A stretch of DNA of 64,000 nucleotides. Source: JACKBC01 sp041391125 (lineage in GTDB: Bacteria; Chloroflexota; Anaerolineae; Caldilineales; Caldilineaceae). Of this stretch, positions 8,218 through 16,380 are shown piece after piece. The notes beneath the pieces are model-generated. The model was not told the DNA's origin and searched no databases. It worked only from the letters and a program-made list of their open reading frames with translations. The stretch is from NCBI GenBank assembly GCA_041391125.1, contig JAWKON010000012.1, positions 1 through 64,000 on the forward strand. The letters are read 5' to 3'. Made by a program: the position numbers and the translations under genes. Each line of letters begins with the position of its first letter. Position 1 is the stretch's first letter.

Positions 8218-11200
8218 ATGCACTTAAAACGAAAGAAAGTGTGGGCAGCGCATCTCGGCATTATTGTTTTGTTGCTGACCACTATCATCTTCCGCGCGTC
8301 AGCGGTCTACGCCACACCGACTGCACAGGCGGCGGAAGAAAAAGGCACAATTATTGTTGGTTCGCAAGAGGCGCTTAACACCCAAATTCTGGCGGCGCTC
8401 TCGCTCAATCTGTTGCGCGACCTGGGATACGAGGTCGCGCCCATAACCACCGAAAATGTGGGCGTCCCCGCCGATCTTTTCTGGATCGAAACGCGCATCT
8501 CATCAACATCCTTTCATCAAATATCGGGCGTCTTTCCCATTGTGGGGGCTGAAACCCCCGAAATGACCGCCGACATTGACGCCATTTTGCAGACGGTGGG
8601 CGCCAATGTGGATGACAACGTGATGGTGGAGCTGAAAGCGCTGGTGGAGAATGGTCCTGATGGCGTCGCCAATAGCGGCGATGAGCAAACGACAGAGCAG
8701 GTGGCCCAGGAATTCCTGCGTTCGCGCGGGCTGATGCGTCCGGAAAGCAAGGGGCATGTCAACATTGGCTCGTGGGAATGGACGCCGCCGCTGATCGTCA
8801 CCGAGATCACGCAGCAGTATTTGGAAAATGCCGGTTACGACGTGACCTTTGTGCAGGATGAGTTTGTGCGCGACGGCGTCACCAATGGTTCCATCGACGT
8901 GTATTGGGACTACACGGGCAGCGGCATTACGCTGTGGCACGGCATTCCCAGCCGCGGCGTACCGCAGGACCCGGAGCTGGTGTGGGAGATGATCGGTGAG
9001 CTGGACGGGCTGCATTATGACCTGACCTGGCTGCAATACTCGTCGATTGATGAGGCCTGGGTGCTCATGGCCAGCCATGAGCTGTATGACAACGGCATGA
9101 CCACTATCGACGATCTGGCCGACTATGTGCGCACCAACGGCGACGATTCGCTGGTGCTCTGTGTGGAGGATGACTTTTACAGCAGCACCACCGATGGTCT
9201 GCCGGCGCTCTTTAAGTTTTATGATTTTGCGCTGGCCGAATCCAATATCAATGTGGTGTCGTATGACGAGCTGTACGAGGGCATGCGCTCTGGCGCTTGC
9301 GATGTGGCCGAGGCCTTCCCCGATGATGGGCGCCTGCTGGTGTGGGACCTGCCCACGCTGGAAGATCCGCGCAACTTTTTTGTGCCCTTCAATCTGGCGC
9401 CGGTGGTGCGCAACGAAACGCTGACCCAGTATCCCGAATTGCAGGGACTGCTTGAGCAGGTCAGTGCGCTGATCGATGTCCCATCGATTCAGCAACTTTC
9501 GGCGCTGGTGGATATCGGCCCCGATGGCGAGCCGCGCACCGGGGATGAGCAGGCCATTGCCGATGTGGCAAGCGCCTATCTGGCTAGCAGCGGGCTCATT
9601 GAAGTCGAACAACCCGCCGCCAACGGCATCAACCTGATCAGCGCCAGCGATGGCAATGTGGCCATCGGCTCGTGGGAATGGACGCCGCCGCTGATCGTTA
9701 CCGAGATCACGCAGCAATATTTGCAACAAGAGGGTTACAACGTGACCTTTGTGCAGGATGAGTTTGTGCGCGACGGCGTGCTCAACGGCACAATTGACCT
9801 CTATTGGGATTACACGGGCAGCGGCATTACGCTGTGGCACGGCATTCCCAGCCGCGGTGTGCCGCAAGACCCGGAACTGGTGTGGGAGATGATCGGCGAG
9901 CTGGACGGGCTGCATTATGACCTGACCTGGTTGCCATATTCATCGATTGATGAGGCGTGGGTGCTGATGGTCAGCCATGAGCTGTATGACAACGGCATGA
10001 CCACCATCGACGATCTGGCCGATTATGTGCGCACCAATGGCGACGATTCGCTGGTGATCTGCGTGGAGGATGACTTCTATGGCAGCACCACTGATGGGTT
10101 GCCGGCGCTCTTTAAGTTCTATGATTTCGAGTTGGCCGAGTCGCACATCAATGTGGTGTCATATGACGAGCTGTATGAGTCCATGCGCGCCGGCGATTGT
10201 GATGTGGCCGAGGCGTTCCCCGATGACGGGCGGCTGCTGGTGTGGGACCTGCCCACCCTGGAAGATACGCGCCACTTCTTTGTGCCATTTAATTTGGCGC
10301 CGGTGGTGCGCAACGACACGTTGGCCAAGTATCCGGAACTGCAAGAGCCGCTAGAACGCATTAGCGCCCTTATCGATACCCCAACCATCCAGCAGCTTTC
10401 GGCGCTGGTCGACATCGGTCCCGATGGCGAGCCGCGCACCGGGGATGAACAGGCCATTGCCGATGTGGCGCAGAATTATCTGAAGCAGGTGGGGCTGATT
10501 CCCAAGCCGCAGCTTGTGGTGGCCTCTGGTAGCAAGCCCGAACAGTTGATCCTGGGCAAGATGCTGGTGCTGCTGTTGGATAGCGCCAACTATCCCGTGG
10601 TCGATAAGACGGGCATGGAAGATAATGTAAGCGTGCGCGCCGCCATGGACAGCGGCGAGGTCGATGTGATTATCGACTTTAGCAGCGACGCTTTGGTGAA
10701 TCAGCACGGGCTGCCGCTGGTGGCGCTGCCCGAGGATGCGGACAAAGCGCACGTGCTGGCGGCCAGCCTGGACCAGCGCCGCGACATGGTCTGGCTCAAC
10801 CGCGGGGCCCTGAGCGACTGGTCGGCGGTGATCGCCCGGCAAGAGCTGGCCCAGCTTGGCGTCACCAGCATTGAAGACCTGGGCCGCTATATCACAGAGA
10901 CGGCCGACTCTTTGACGCTCTGTACCGATGGCGCCTTCTTTGGCGATGAGCAGAGCGGGCTGCTGGCCATGCAGGATCGCTATGGCTTTACCTTTGACCT
11001 GGATCGAGTTTTGCTCATGGAAACCGACCAGGTCTACGAGGCACTGCGCGATGGCGAATGCACCGTGGGCATCGGCTCCAGCACCGATGGCCGGATTGCC
11101 GCTTGGGGGCTGGTCGAGCTGACCGACCCGCTGAACTTCTTCCCCTATAACACGCCGGCGCCGGTGGTGCGCAAAGCCGTGCTGGAGGAGAATGCGGAGC

Positions 11201-11706
11201 TGCGCACACTGCTCAACGGCTTTATGTCCAATCTTGATGAGAACGCCATGAGCAAATTGACCGCGCAGGTGCTGCTGGGCGCGGATGATGTGGAAGAAAG
11301 TGGTGATGAAGCCACGCCGGCCGAGGCTGCGCAAGGGTATCTGGACAGCCTGGCTACGTCGGGGGATGGCGGCAACGACAGCATTGCCACGGAGGAAGGC
11401 GCACCCGCCACGGAGGAAACCGTACCCGCCACAGAAGAAACCGCACCGGAGGAGGTTGCTCCTCCGGACGGTGAAACTGCCCCTGCTACCGATGAGCAGG
11501 GCAACGATGGCGATACATCAGCCTCAGAAGCGCCGGCAACTGCCGGCGCTTCTGCCACTATAGACCAGGTGAATTACGACGGCGCCGAGCTGCTGCGCGG
11601 GCGCTGGCGCTGGTTGTGGAGCTGGGGCGTTCAGGACAGCTCCAGTCGCCGCAGCTCATTGTGGGCTCCAAAAGCTCTACCGAGCAGATGTTGTTGGGCC
11701 AAATGA
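8218..11706 (+). CDS. giant secreted multi-domain OpuAC-like solute-binding protein, 5' part (frameshifted)
   Basis: 1162 residues up to the stop. A Sec signal (about 1-38, no lipobox) is followed by a shortened OpuAC-like unit (about 40-180, middle missing), two nearly identical 300-residue units (about 182-481 and 482-760), a third more diverged unit (about 763-1045) and an acidic Glu/Ala/Pro spacer. Each full unit shows OpuAC landmarks: YTGSG after an acidic strand, GLPALFKFY, DVAEAFPDDGR, NFFVPFNLAPVVR and the late LSALVD...VA.YL end. Each also carries a conserved cysteine pair, which is unusual for OpuCC-type binders of betaine or choline. AGGAG (8204-8208) sets the start at 8218. The frame runs out after 11627, where one extra G in GGGG (11624-11627) would join it to 11616-13061 as a single 1614-residue protein. 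No ABC permease or ATPase is near. Confidence 0.8.
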   Translation: MHLKRKKVWAAHLGIIVLLLTTIIFRASAVYATPTAQAAEEKGTIIVGSQEALNTQILAALSLNLLRDLGYEVAPITTENVGVPADLFWIETRISSTSFHQISGVFPIVGAETPEMTADIDAILQTVGANVDDNVMVELKALVENGPDGVANSGDEQTTEQVAQEFLRSRGLMRPESKGHVNIGSWEWTPPLIVTEITQQYLENAGYDVTFVQDEFVRDGVTNGSIDVYWDYTGSGITLWHGIPSRGVPQDPELVWEMIGELDGLHYDLTWLQYSSIDEAWVLMASHELYDNGMTTIDDLADYVRTNGDDSLVLCVEDDFYSSTTDGLPALFKFYDFALAESNINVVSYDELYEGMRSGACDVAEAFPDDGRLLVWDLPTLEDPRNFFVPFNLAPVVRNETLTQYPELQGLLEQVSALIDVPSIQQLSALVDIGPDGEPRTGDEQAIADVASAYLASSGLIEVEQPAANGINLISASDGNVAIGSWEWTPPLIVTEITQQYLQQEGYNVTFVQDEFVRDGVLNGTIDLYWDYTGSGITLWHGIPSRGVPQDPELVWEMIGELDGLHYDLTWLPYSSIDEAWVLMVSHELYDNGMTTIDDLADYVRTNGDDSLVICVEDDFYGSTTDGLPALFKFYDFELAESHINVVSYDELYESMRAGDCDVAEAFPDDGRLLVWDLPTLEDTRHFFVPFNLAPVVRNDTLAKYPELQEPLERISALIDTPTIQQLSALVDIGPDGEPRTGDEQAIADVAQNYLKQVGLIPKPQLVVASGSKPEQLILGKMLVLLLDSANYPVVDKTGMEDNVSVRAAMDSGEVDVIIDFSSDALVNQHGLPLVALPEDADKAHVLAASLDQRRDMVWLNRGALSDWSAVIARQELAQLGVTSIEDLGRYITETADSLTLCTDGAFFGDEQSGLLAMQDRYGFTFDLDRVLLMETDQVYEALRDGECTVGIGSSTDGRIAAWGLVELTDPLNFFPYNTPAPVVRKAVLEENAELRTLLNGFMSNLDENAMSKLTAQVLLGADDVEESGDEATPAEAAQGYLDSLATSGDGGNDSIATEEGAPATEETVPATEETAPEEVAPPDGETAPATDEQGNDGDTSASEAPATAGASATIDQVNYDGAELLRGRWRWLWSWGVQDSSSRRSSLWAPKALPSRCCWAK
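8758..10557 (+). repeat. 900-bp tandem duplication inside the OpuAC gene
   Basis: Two consecutive units, about 8758-9657 and 9658-10557, align at an offset of exactly 900 bases with only scattered, mostly third-position changes. Example: GGCTCGTGGGAATGG occurs at 8767 and 9667. The duplication keeps frame and produces two near-identical 300-residue binding units. Confidence 0.9.
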
Positions 11707-13061
11707 TGATTGTCATGTTGGAGGATATTGGCTATCGGGTCGAGGACAAAACGGGGCTGGGCTATTCGCAACTGGTGCGCGATGCGCTGCGCAACGGCGA
11801 GATAGATATGTACATGGAGCTGACCGGCACTGCCTTGGCCTCCTATCAAAATCTGCCGCTCTCCGCCCTACCTGGCGACCCCGAACAGGCCTTTAACCTG
11901 GCCCGCCGTATGGATGAGGCCAAGGGGCTGGTTTGGCTGCCGCCCGCCCGCTCGAACGATACCGACACGCTAATTGTGCGCCAGGAGCTGGCCGACCAGA
12001 ACATACATACCATTGAAGATGTGGCCAATTATATTGACGCCAATGAGCCGGCGCTGACGCTCTGCGTAGAGCAGGAATTTGCCGAGCGCCAGATCAAAGG
12101 GCTGGATGATCTGCTGGAAACGTATGGGTTGCACTTTGCGCCGGATAACATACTGATATCCGATCTCAATGAGACCTATGCCGCGCTGCGCAACGGCCAG
12201 TGCGATGTGGCGCAGGGCATTGCCACCGATGGCCGCATTAGCGCCTGGGGTTTGGTGAGCCTGGTCGACACGCTTCAGTTTTTCCCCGCCTATACACCCG
12301 CCCCCATTGTGCGCAGCGACGTGCTAGAAGCCAATCCTGGGCTGGCCGCCTATCTGGGCCAACTAGGTGAATTTCTCGACAATGACGCCATGCGCCAGCT
12401 AAACGCACAGATCGAGCTGGGCGATGATGGCGTACAGGCCAGCGGTGACGAACACAATATCCGCGAAGTGGCCACTACCTTTCTCTGCAATCGCCGCATT
12501 ATCACCAATTGTGCCGCGTCTGCCAGCGATGCGACATCCATTGTGACCGTTACGGCTGAACCGGTCGCCGCCCAGCCGGCGGCTGCGCCAGCGAGTGTAG
12601 ATACATCTGCCGGCGATGCCTCCAACGATAGCGCATCGAGCAGTAACGACGCCAATCGCGACGCATCCAGCAATGACGCATCCGCCAGCAATGCCGCAGA
12701 GGGTGATGCGACCAACGACGAGCAGCCCAATAGTGATGAAACCACCGCCAGCACCGACGCTGTCAGCGAAACGCTTCCCGTGGAAAGCATTGTGGTGATT
12801 GAGCCCACGCCCACACCAGCGCCCACCATGGTGATCACAATTCCGAGCGCGTATGGTGTAAACGCCCGCCAGCGTCCTTCGACCAACTCGCCGGTTGTGC
12901 AGGTGCTGACGCGCGGCTCATCGGTGACGGCCACTGGACGCTTGGCCAACAGCACTTGGGTGCAAGTTTCTTTGGCCGAAAACATACAGGCCTGGGTTTT
13001 TGCCGACGCCGTGCTTTACCCGCCCAATGAGCTGGAAACACTGCCTGTGGTCGCTCCCTAA
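11616..13061 (+). CDS. OpuAC-like unit plus SH3b domain: 3' part of the frameshifted giant protein
   Basis: 481-residue frame beginning at a GTG without a ribosome site and overlapping 8218-11706 by 91 bases. It encodes a fourth full OpuAC-like unit (IDMYMELTGTAL, DVAQGIATDGR, FFPAYTPAPIVR), a Ser/Asp/Ala-rich spacer and a C-terminal bacterial SH3 domain (GVNARQRPS...SPVVQVL...WVFADAVL) that could bind cell wall. The unit continues exactly where the upstream frame fails, and total length becomes divisible by three if one base is added at 11624-11627. I therefore read it as the 3' end of the same gene. If the shift is real, this part is probably untranslated or needs programmed frameshifting. 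It ends at the terminator 13047-13076. Confidence 0.75.
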   Translation: MELGRSGQLQSPQLIVGSKSSTEQMLLGQMMIVMLEDIGYRVEDKTGLGYSQLVRDALRNGEIDMYMELTGTALASYQNLPLSALPGDPEQAFNLARRMDEAKGLVWLPPARSNDTDTLIVRQELADQNIHTIEDVANYIDANEPALTLCVEQEFAERQIKGLDDLLETYGLHFAPDNILISDLNETYAALRNGQCDVAQGIATDGRISAWGLVSLVDTLQFFPAYTPAPIVRSDVLEANPGLAAYLGQLGEFLDNDAMRQLNAQIELGDDGVQASGDEHNIREVATTFLCNRRIITNCAASASDATSIVTVTAEPVAAQPAAAPASVDTSAGDASNDSASSSNDANRDASSNDASASNAAEGDATNDEQPNSDETTASTDAVSETLPVESIVVIEPTPTPAPTMVITIPSAYGVNARQRPSTNSPVVQVLTRGSSVTATGRLANSTWVQVSLAENIQAWVFADAVLYPPNELETLPVVAP

Positions 13062-13076
13062 CGACCACTTTTTTTT
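13047..13076 (+). terminator. intrinsic terminator overlapping the stop codon
   Basis: Stem GTGGTCG / CGACCAC (13047-13053 and 13062-13068), an eight-base loop that includes the TAA stop, and a run of eight T. It ends the OpuAC gene. Confidence 0.85.
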
Positions 13077-13539
13077 GATCGTCATCCCTCTGAAACCCTC
13101 CTAATTCCCCGGCCCAGATTTCTATAGGACACATTTGTTTCCATAGACAGTCCGTCGTGTGTCTCAGCCTTGAACTTTCTCTGAGGACCACGATGCCCTG
13201 GGTCGCGCCCATTTTCCATTTGTTGCCGCTGCCCACTCTCTCGATGTGGCTTTGAATAAATAGGGATTCACCTTAAATAAGATCTGCGTAAGTATACGTT
13301 TTGTGTACGTTTATTGGTCGTTTTCTATTCGACCATGAAAGAATCCTACAAGTTTCTGTCTGAAAAATATATTATTCTGCCGCATCAGTTTTTGCATTCA
13401 GTCCACATTGGGCTAAAATTCTTACAACATTGCGACATCCCATGTAAAGTCGCAACTTACCTGCACCTAAACGAAGCTTGGCCGTGAAAATCCCAGTTTT
13501 CACGACAAGTGCGCTATTGCTTTACCCAAAAGAGCTACT
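13077..13539. other. intergenic region before the decarboxylase
   Basis: About 460 bases without a gene. Small hairpins are visible: GGTCG/CGACC at about 13316-13334, and GTGAAAA/TTTTCAC at about 13483-13503, the latter close to the decarboxylase start at 13540. The hairpin near the start could influence translation. No known riboswitch was recognised. Confidence 0.4.
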
Positions 13540-14847
13540 GTGCCATATCATCGATTCTTACCCAACAATGTACGCTCAAATTTTCACAACCTAGTTCAGC
13601 CAATCAATTATACAGATGACGACCTGAGAATCATTGATGATTCTCAGACACCGCTGTTGGTAATAGATTGCGAGCAAATTCGCCAAAATGTCCGAGCAAT
13701 TCGTCGCGCTTTGCCGGGCGTTATGGTCTATTATGCGTTGAAGTGCAATCCCGATGCTGAGATTGTGCGCACGCTGGCCGAAATGGGCGTTGGCTTCGAA
13801 ATTGCTTCGCTGCAAGAGGCCATGTTCTTGCAGCAACTGGACGTTCCTCCTTCCCAAATCGTCTGTTTTCACACCATCAAATCGCCGGCTTTTTTGCAAT
13901 ATTTGCATGAGCATCGCATTGATATTATGGCGGTGGATAGCGTGGAAGAGCTGGACAAAATTGCCGCGTATGCGCCGCACAGCCGCATTGTGGCCAGGGT
14001 GGAAGTGCCCAACGACGGCAGCGTTGTTGACCTGTCCGGCAAGTTTGGCATTGCACCCGCAGAAGCGCCCATTCTATTTCGACACGCCCTGGCATTGGGA
14101 TTAAAGCCCTATGGGATCACCATGCATGTGGGTTCGCAATGTGTGCAGCTGCGGGCGTGGGAAAGGGCTGTGCAGATCTGTTTTGCGGCTTGGATGGAAG
14201 CGCGCAAACACGGGATTGATCTGGAACTGTTCAGCTTGGGCGGGGGATTGCCGGCGCCTTATCGTGCGCCCGTTCTGCCCTTGTCTGAGATTGGCGAGAT
14301 GTTGGCGCGGTATGACCTGGCCAAGCTGCACAATGGCCGCGGCCTGGTCACAGTGGAGCCGGGGCGGGCCATTGCCGCCACTGCCGGCACTATTGTGACA
14401 TCGGTGATTGGGTTGGCCAAGCGCTCGAATGGCCAATGGGCCTATTTGGATGTGGGCATCTTCAATGGCTTAATGGAGGCGCTGTTGAATGATGACTACG
14501 ATTTTTATCCCATTGTGGTTCCACATTCAGACCGTCCGAAGCGTAGGTATCATTTGGGCGGCCCCACCTGCGACAGCGTGGATACGCCTTTCCGCGATGT
14601 CGAATTGCCCGAATTGCGTATCGGAGACCGGCTCTATATTTTGTATACCGGCGCCTATTCCGCAAGCTGCGCGGGTAGCTTTAACGGGTTCTTGCCGCCC
14701 AGCATCATCTATTTGAGCCAAACCCCACAGCCCGCTGAAAAACCGCACGTGTTGGATGTGAGCCTCGAGGAGGAGATAGCGGAGTTGGCCGATTCACTTT
14801 TCATGCAGCGCCGTCAAGCTGCATGGGATGAAACGCCGGTTCCTTAA
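13540..14847 (+). CDS. ornithine/arginine-type PLP decarboxylase (alanine-racemase fold)
   Basis: 435-residue fold-III PLP decarboxylase, full length. Seen: Schiff-base lysine 68 in YYALKCNPD, HVGSQ with histidine 196, glycine loop 234-236 (GGG), phosphate-binding EPGR at 273-276, the subunit-interface catalytic CD pair at 344-345 in GGPTCDSVD, and GAY at 371-373. These fit ornithine decarboxylase, giving putrescine, although lysine or arginine specificity cannot be excluded. It starts at GTG 13540 with only a weak ribosome site. A hairpin element (14852-14924) begins five bases after the stop. The arginine amidinotransferase at 15186 releases ornithine when it uses arginine, so this enzyme may consume that product. 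This coupling is inferred from neighbourhood. Confidence 0.85.
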   Translation: MPYHRFLPNNVRSNFHNLVQPINYTDDDLRIIDDSQTPLLVIDCEQIRQNVRAIRRALPGVMVYYALKCNPDAEIVRTLAEMGVGFEIASLQEAMFLQQLDVPPSQIVCFHTIKSPAFLQYLHEHRIDIMAVDSVEELDKIAAYAPHSRIVARVEVPNDGSVVDLSGKFGIAPAEAPILFRHALALGLKPYGITMHVGSQCVQLRAWERAVQICFAAWMEARKHGIDLELFSLGGGLPAPYRAPVLPLSEIGEMLARYDLAKLHNGRGLVTVEPGRAIAATAGTIVTSVIGLAKRSNGQWAYLDVGIFNGLMEALLNDDYDFYPIVVPHSDRPKRRYHLGGPTCDSVDTPFRDVELPELRIGDRLYILYTGAYSASCAGSFNGFLPPSIIYLSQTPQPAEKPHVLDVSLEEEIAELADSLFMQRRQAAWDETPVP

Positions 14848-14851
14848 AAAC

Positions 14852-14924
14852 ATACTCGCGGTTGTCACAAATTAACATTTTTTGCCCGAGTAAAAAATGT
14901 TAATTTGTGGCGGAGCCAAGTATA
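14852..14924. repeat. TA-flanked hairpin element, copy 2
   Basis: Ends ATACTCGCGGTTG and CGGAGCCAAGTATA enclose an 18-base perfect stem based on CACAAATTAACATTTTTT. Compared with copy 1 the stem carries CAC/GTG in place of CAT/ATG, a compensated change. It sits directly after the decarboxylase stop and upstream of the amidinotransferase. Confidence 0.8.
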
Positions 14925-15067
14925 GATGCGCGCTTAAAGCAGTTCAATCGGAGATAAAAATGGGCGATTGGCCTCAAACGGCTGCGCCTTTTTTTATCTT
15001 TGCCGTCCGAGTATTTCTACAACTGTTCGCCCCTACTACCCTCGTCCTAGTGTCGCTGTTTTAGGCT

Positions 15068-15100
15068 CAACCGGACTAGCTCACCCAACTAGTCCGGTTG
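15068..15100. repeat. 12-bp perfect hairpin
   Basis: CAACCGGACTAG (15068-15079) pairs perfectly with CTAGTCCGGTTG (15089-15100) across nine bases. No T-run follows. It lies in the 338-base gap before the amidinotransferase, so an operator or leader hairpin is possible. Confidence 0.6.
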
Positions 15101-15185
15101 ACGATGAGCAGGAAACACCAAGAAGGATTTCTGTAATTCCCTACCCTGCATTAACCCTGCAATAAAGAATGAGTGGAGCAAAGTT

Positions 15186-16286
15186 ATGAGCAATGTATCC
15201 GTATTTACAGAATGGGATCCCCTGGAGGAAATCATAGTAGGTCGAGCCTCGAACATTCGGGTGCCGATGGCTGAACCGGGTTTTTGGGCTGTAGAGTATA
15301 AAGAACAGTGTGCATTGGCGGATATTCCATCGGGGCCGCATTGTGAAAAAATTGTCGCAGAAACGGAGGAAGACCTTACCGATCTGGTTGAAACATTTGA
15401 AGATTTGGGCGTGGTGGTTCGGCGCCCGGAGCCTATGGACCACGCCAAGGTATTCGCCACGCCGGATTGGCAAACGGACGGCCAGCAAAATTACTGCCCG
15501 CGCGATCTGTTTGTGGCCGTTGGCAACTGGATCATCGAGGCGCCCATGACGCTGCGCTCGCGCCATTTTGAAACATTGGCCTATCGCGAAATCATGCTTT
15601 CGTACTTAAAAAGCGGCTGTCGCTGGATCTCGGCGCCCAAGCCGCGCCTGCTCGATGATATGTATGTGTTGGACATGCCTACAAACGGCCATGTGGATGG
15701 GCACACCAATGGACACGCCGCCCCGTATACCCAACCCAACTCGCTGAGTCGGGTGATTCGGGAACACGAGCCCGTTTTCGATGCGGCTAACATTTTGCGC
15801 ATCGGGCGCGATATTCTCTATCTCGTTTCCGATACGGGCAACCGGCTGGGCGCCCAATGGCTGCAAACCATTTTGGGTTCCGAATTTAAGGTGCATCCCT
15901 ATGAAAATGTCTACAGCGGCAGCCATATAGATACGACGCTTACGCTGGTGCGACCCGGTCTGGTCGTGGCCAATGCCGAGCGTGTGGGGCCGCATAATCT
16001 GCCCAATCTATTTAATGGCTGGGATGTGATCTATCTGGATGAAGTGGTTGATATTGGCTTCAGCGGCCCCTGCACCACCTCCAAATGGATCGGCATGAAC
16101 TTTATGATGGTCAACGAAGCTTTGGCCATTGTGGATGCGGCCCAAACGCCGCTGATCCGCGAACTGGCCAAGCGCAAAGTGGATGTGATCCCGCTGCGGC
16201 TGCGCCACGCCCGTACGCTGGCCGGCGGCTTCCACTGCGTCACCCTGGATGTGCGTCGACGTGGCGGGCTGGAAACATATTGTTGA
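15186..16286 (+). CDS. arginine:amine amidinotransferase (glycine/inosamine amidinotransferase family)
   Basis: 366-residue enzyme that moves the amidino group of arginine to an amine acceptor, giving ornithine and a guanidino compound. Seen: the substrate-acid region around D199 in FDAANILRIGRD, catalytic histidine 247 in SGSHIDTTL, and nucleophilic cysteine 351 in LAGGFHCVTLD. N-terminal WDPLEEIIVG is typical of the AGAT/StrB/CyrA family. A His/Gly/Asn-rich insertion lies at about 166-180. GGAG upstream supports the start at 15186. It stands between a decarboxylase that could remove ornithine and an NhaC-type antiporter. Acceptor unknown: glycine (guanidinoacetate) or a secondary-metabolite amine are both possible. 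Confidence 0.88.
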   Translation: MSNVSVFTEWDPLEEIIVGRASNIRVPMAEPGFWAVEYKEQCALADIPSGPHCEKIVAETEEDLTDLVETFEDLGVVVRRPEPMDHAKVFATPDWQTDGQQNYCPRDLFVAVGNWIIEAPMTLRSRHFETLAYREIMLSYLKSGCRWISAPKPRLLDDMYVLDMPTNGHVDGHTNGHAAPYTQPNSLSRVIREHEPVFDAANILRIGRDILYLVSDTGNRLGAQWLQTILGSEFKVHPYENVYSGSHIDTTLTLVRPGLVVANAERVGPHNLPNLFNGWDVIYLDEVVDIGFSGPCTTSKWIGMNFMMVNEALAIVDAAQTPLIRELAKRKVDVIPLRLRHARTLAGGFHCVTLDVRRRGGLETYC

Positions 16287-16289
16287 GAA

Positions 16290-16338
16290 GTTCAGACAAA
16301 TAGGCGCTCCAGATTCTGGAGCGCCTATTTGTCTGAAC
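16290..16338. terminator. long near-perfect palindrome after the amidinotransferase
   Basis: 24-base arms meeting at 16314 (GTTCAGACAAATAGGCGCTC and onward, against its complement). It starts four bases after the stop and ends about 40 bases before the antiporter start. Likely a terminator or processing hairpin, without a strong T-run. Confidence 0.65.
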
Positions 16339-16380
16339 GAATCATAAAATCATTCATAATAGCCGTGGAGAAGCACCCCA

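Noticed and set aside
8503..9915. 470-codon minus-strand frame
   Set aside because: Antisense shadow of the OpuAC units, repeating with the same 900-bp period.
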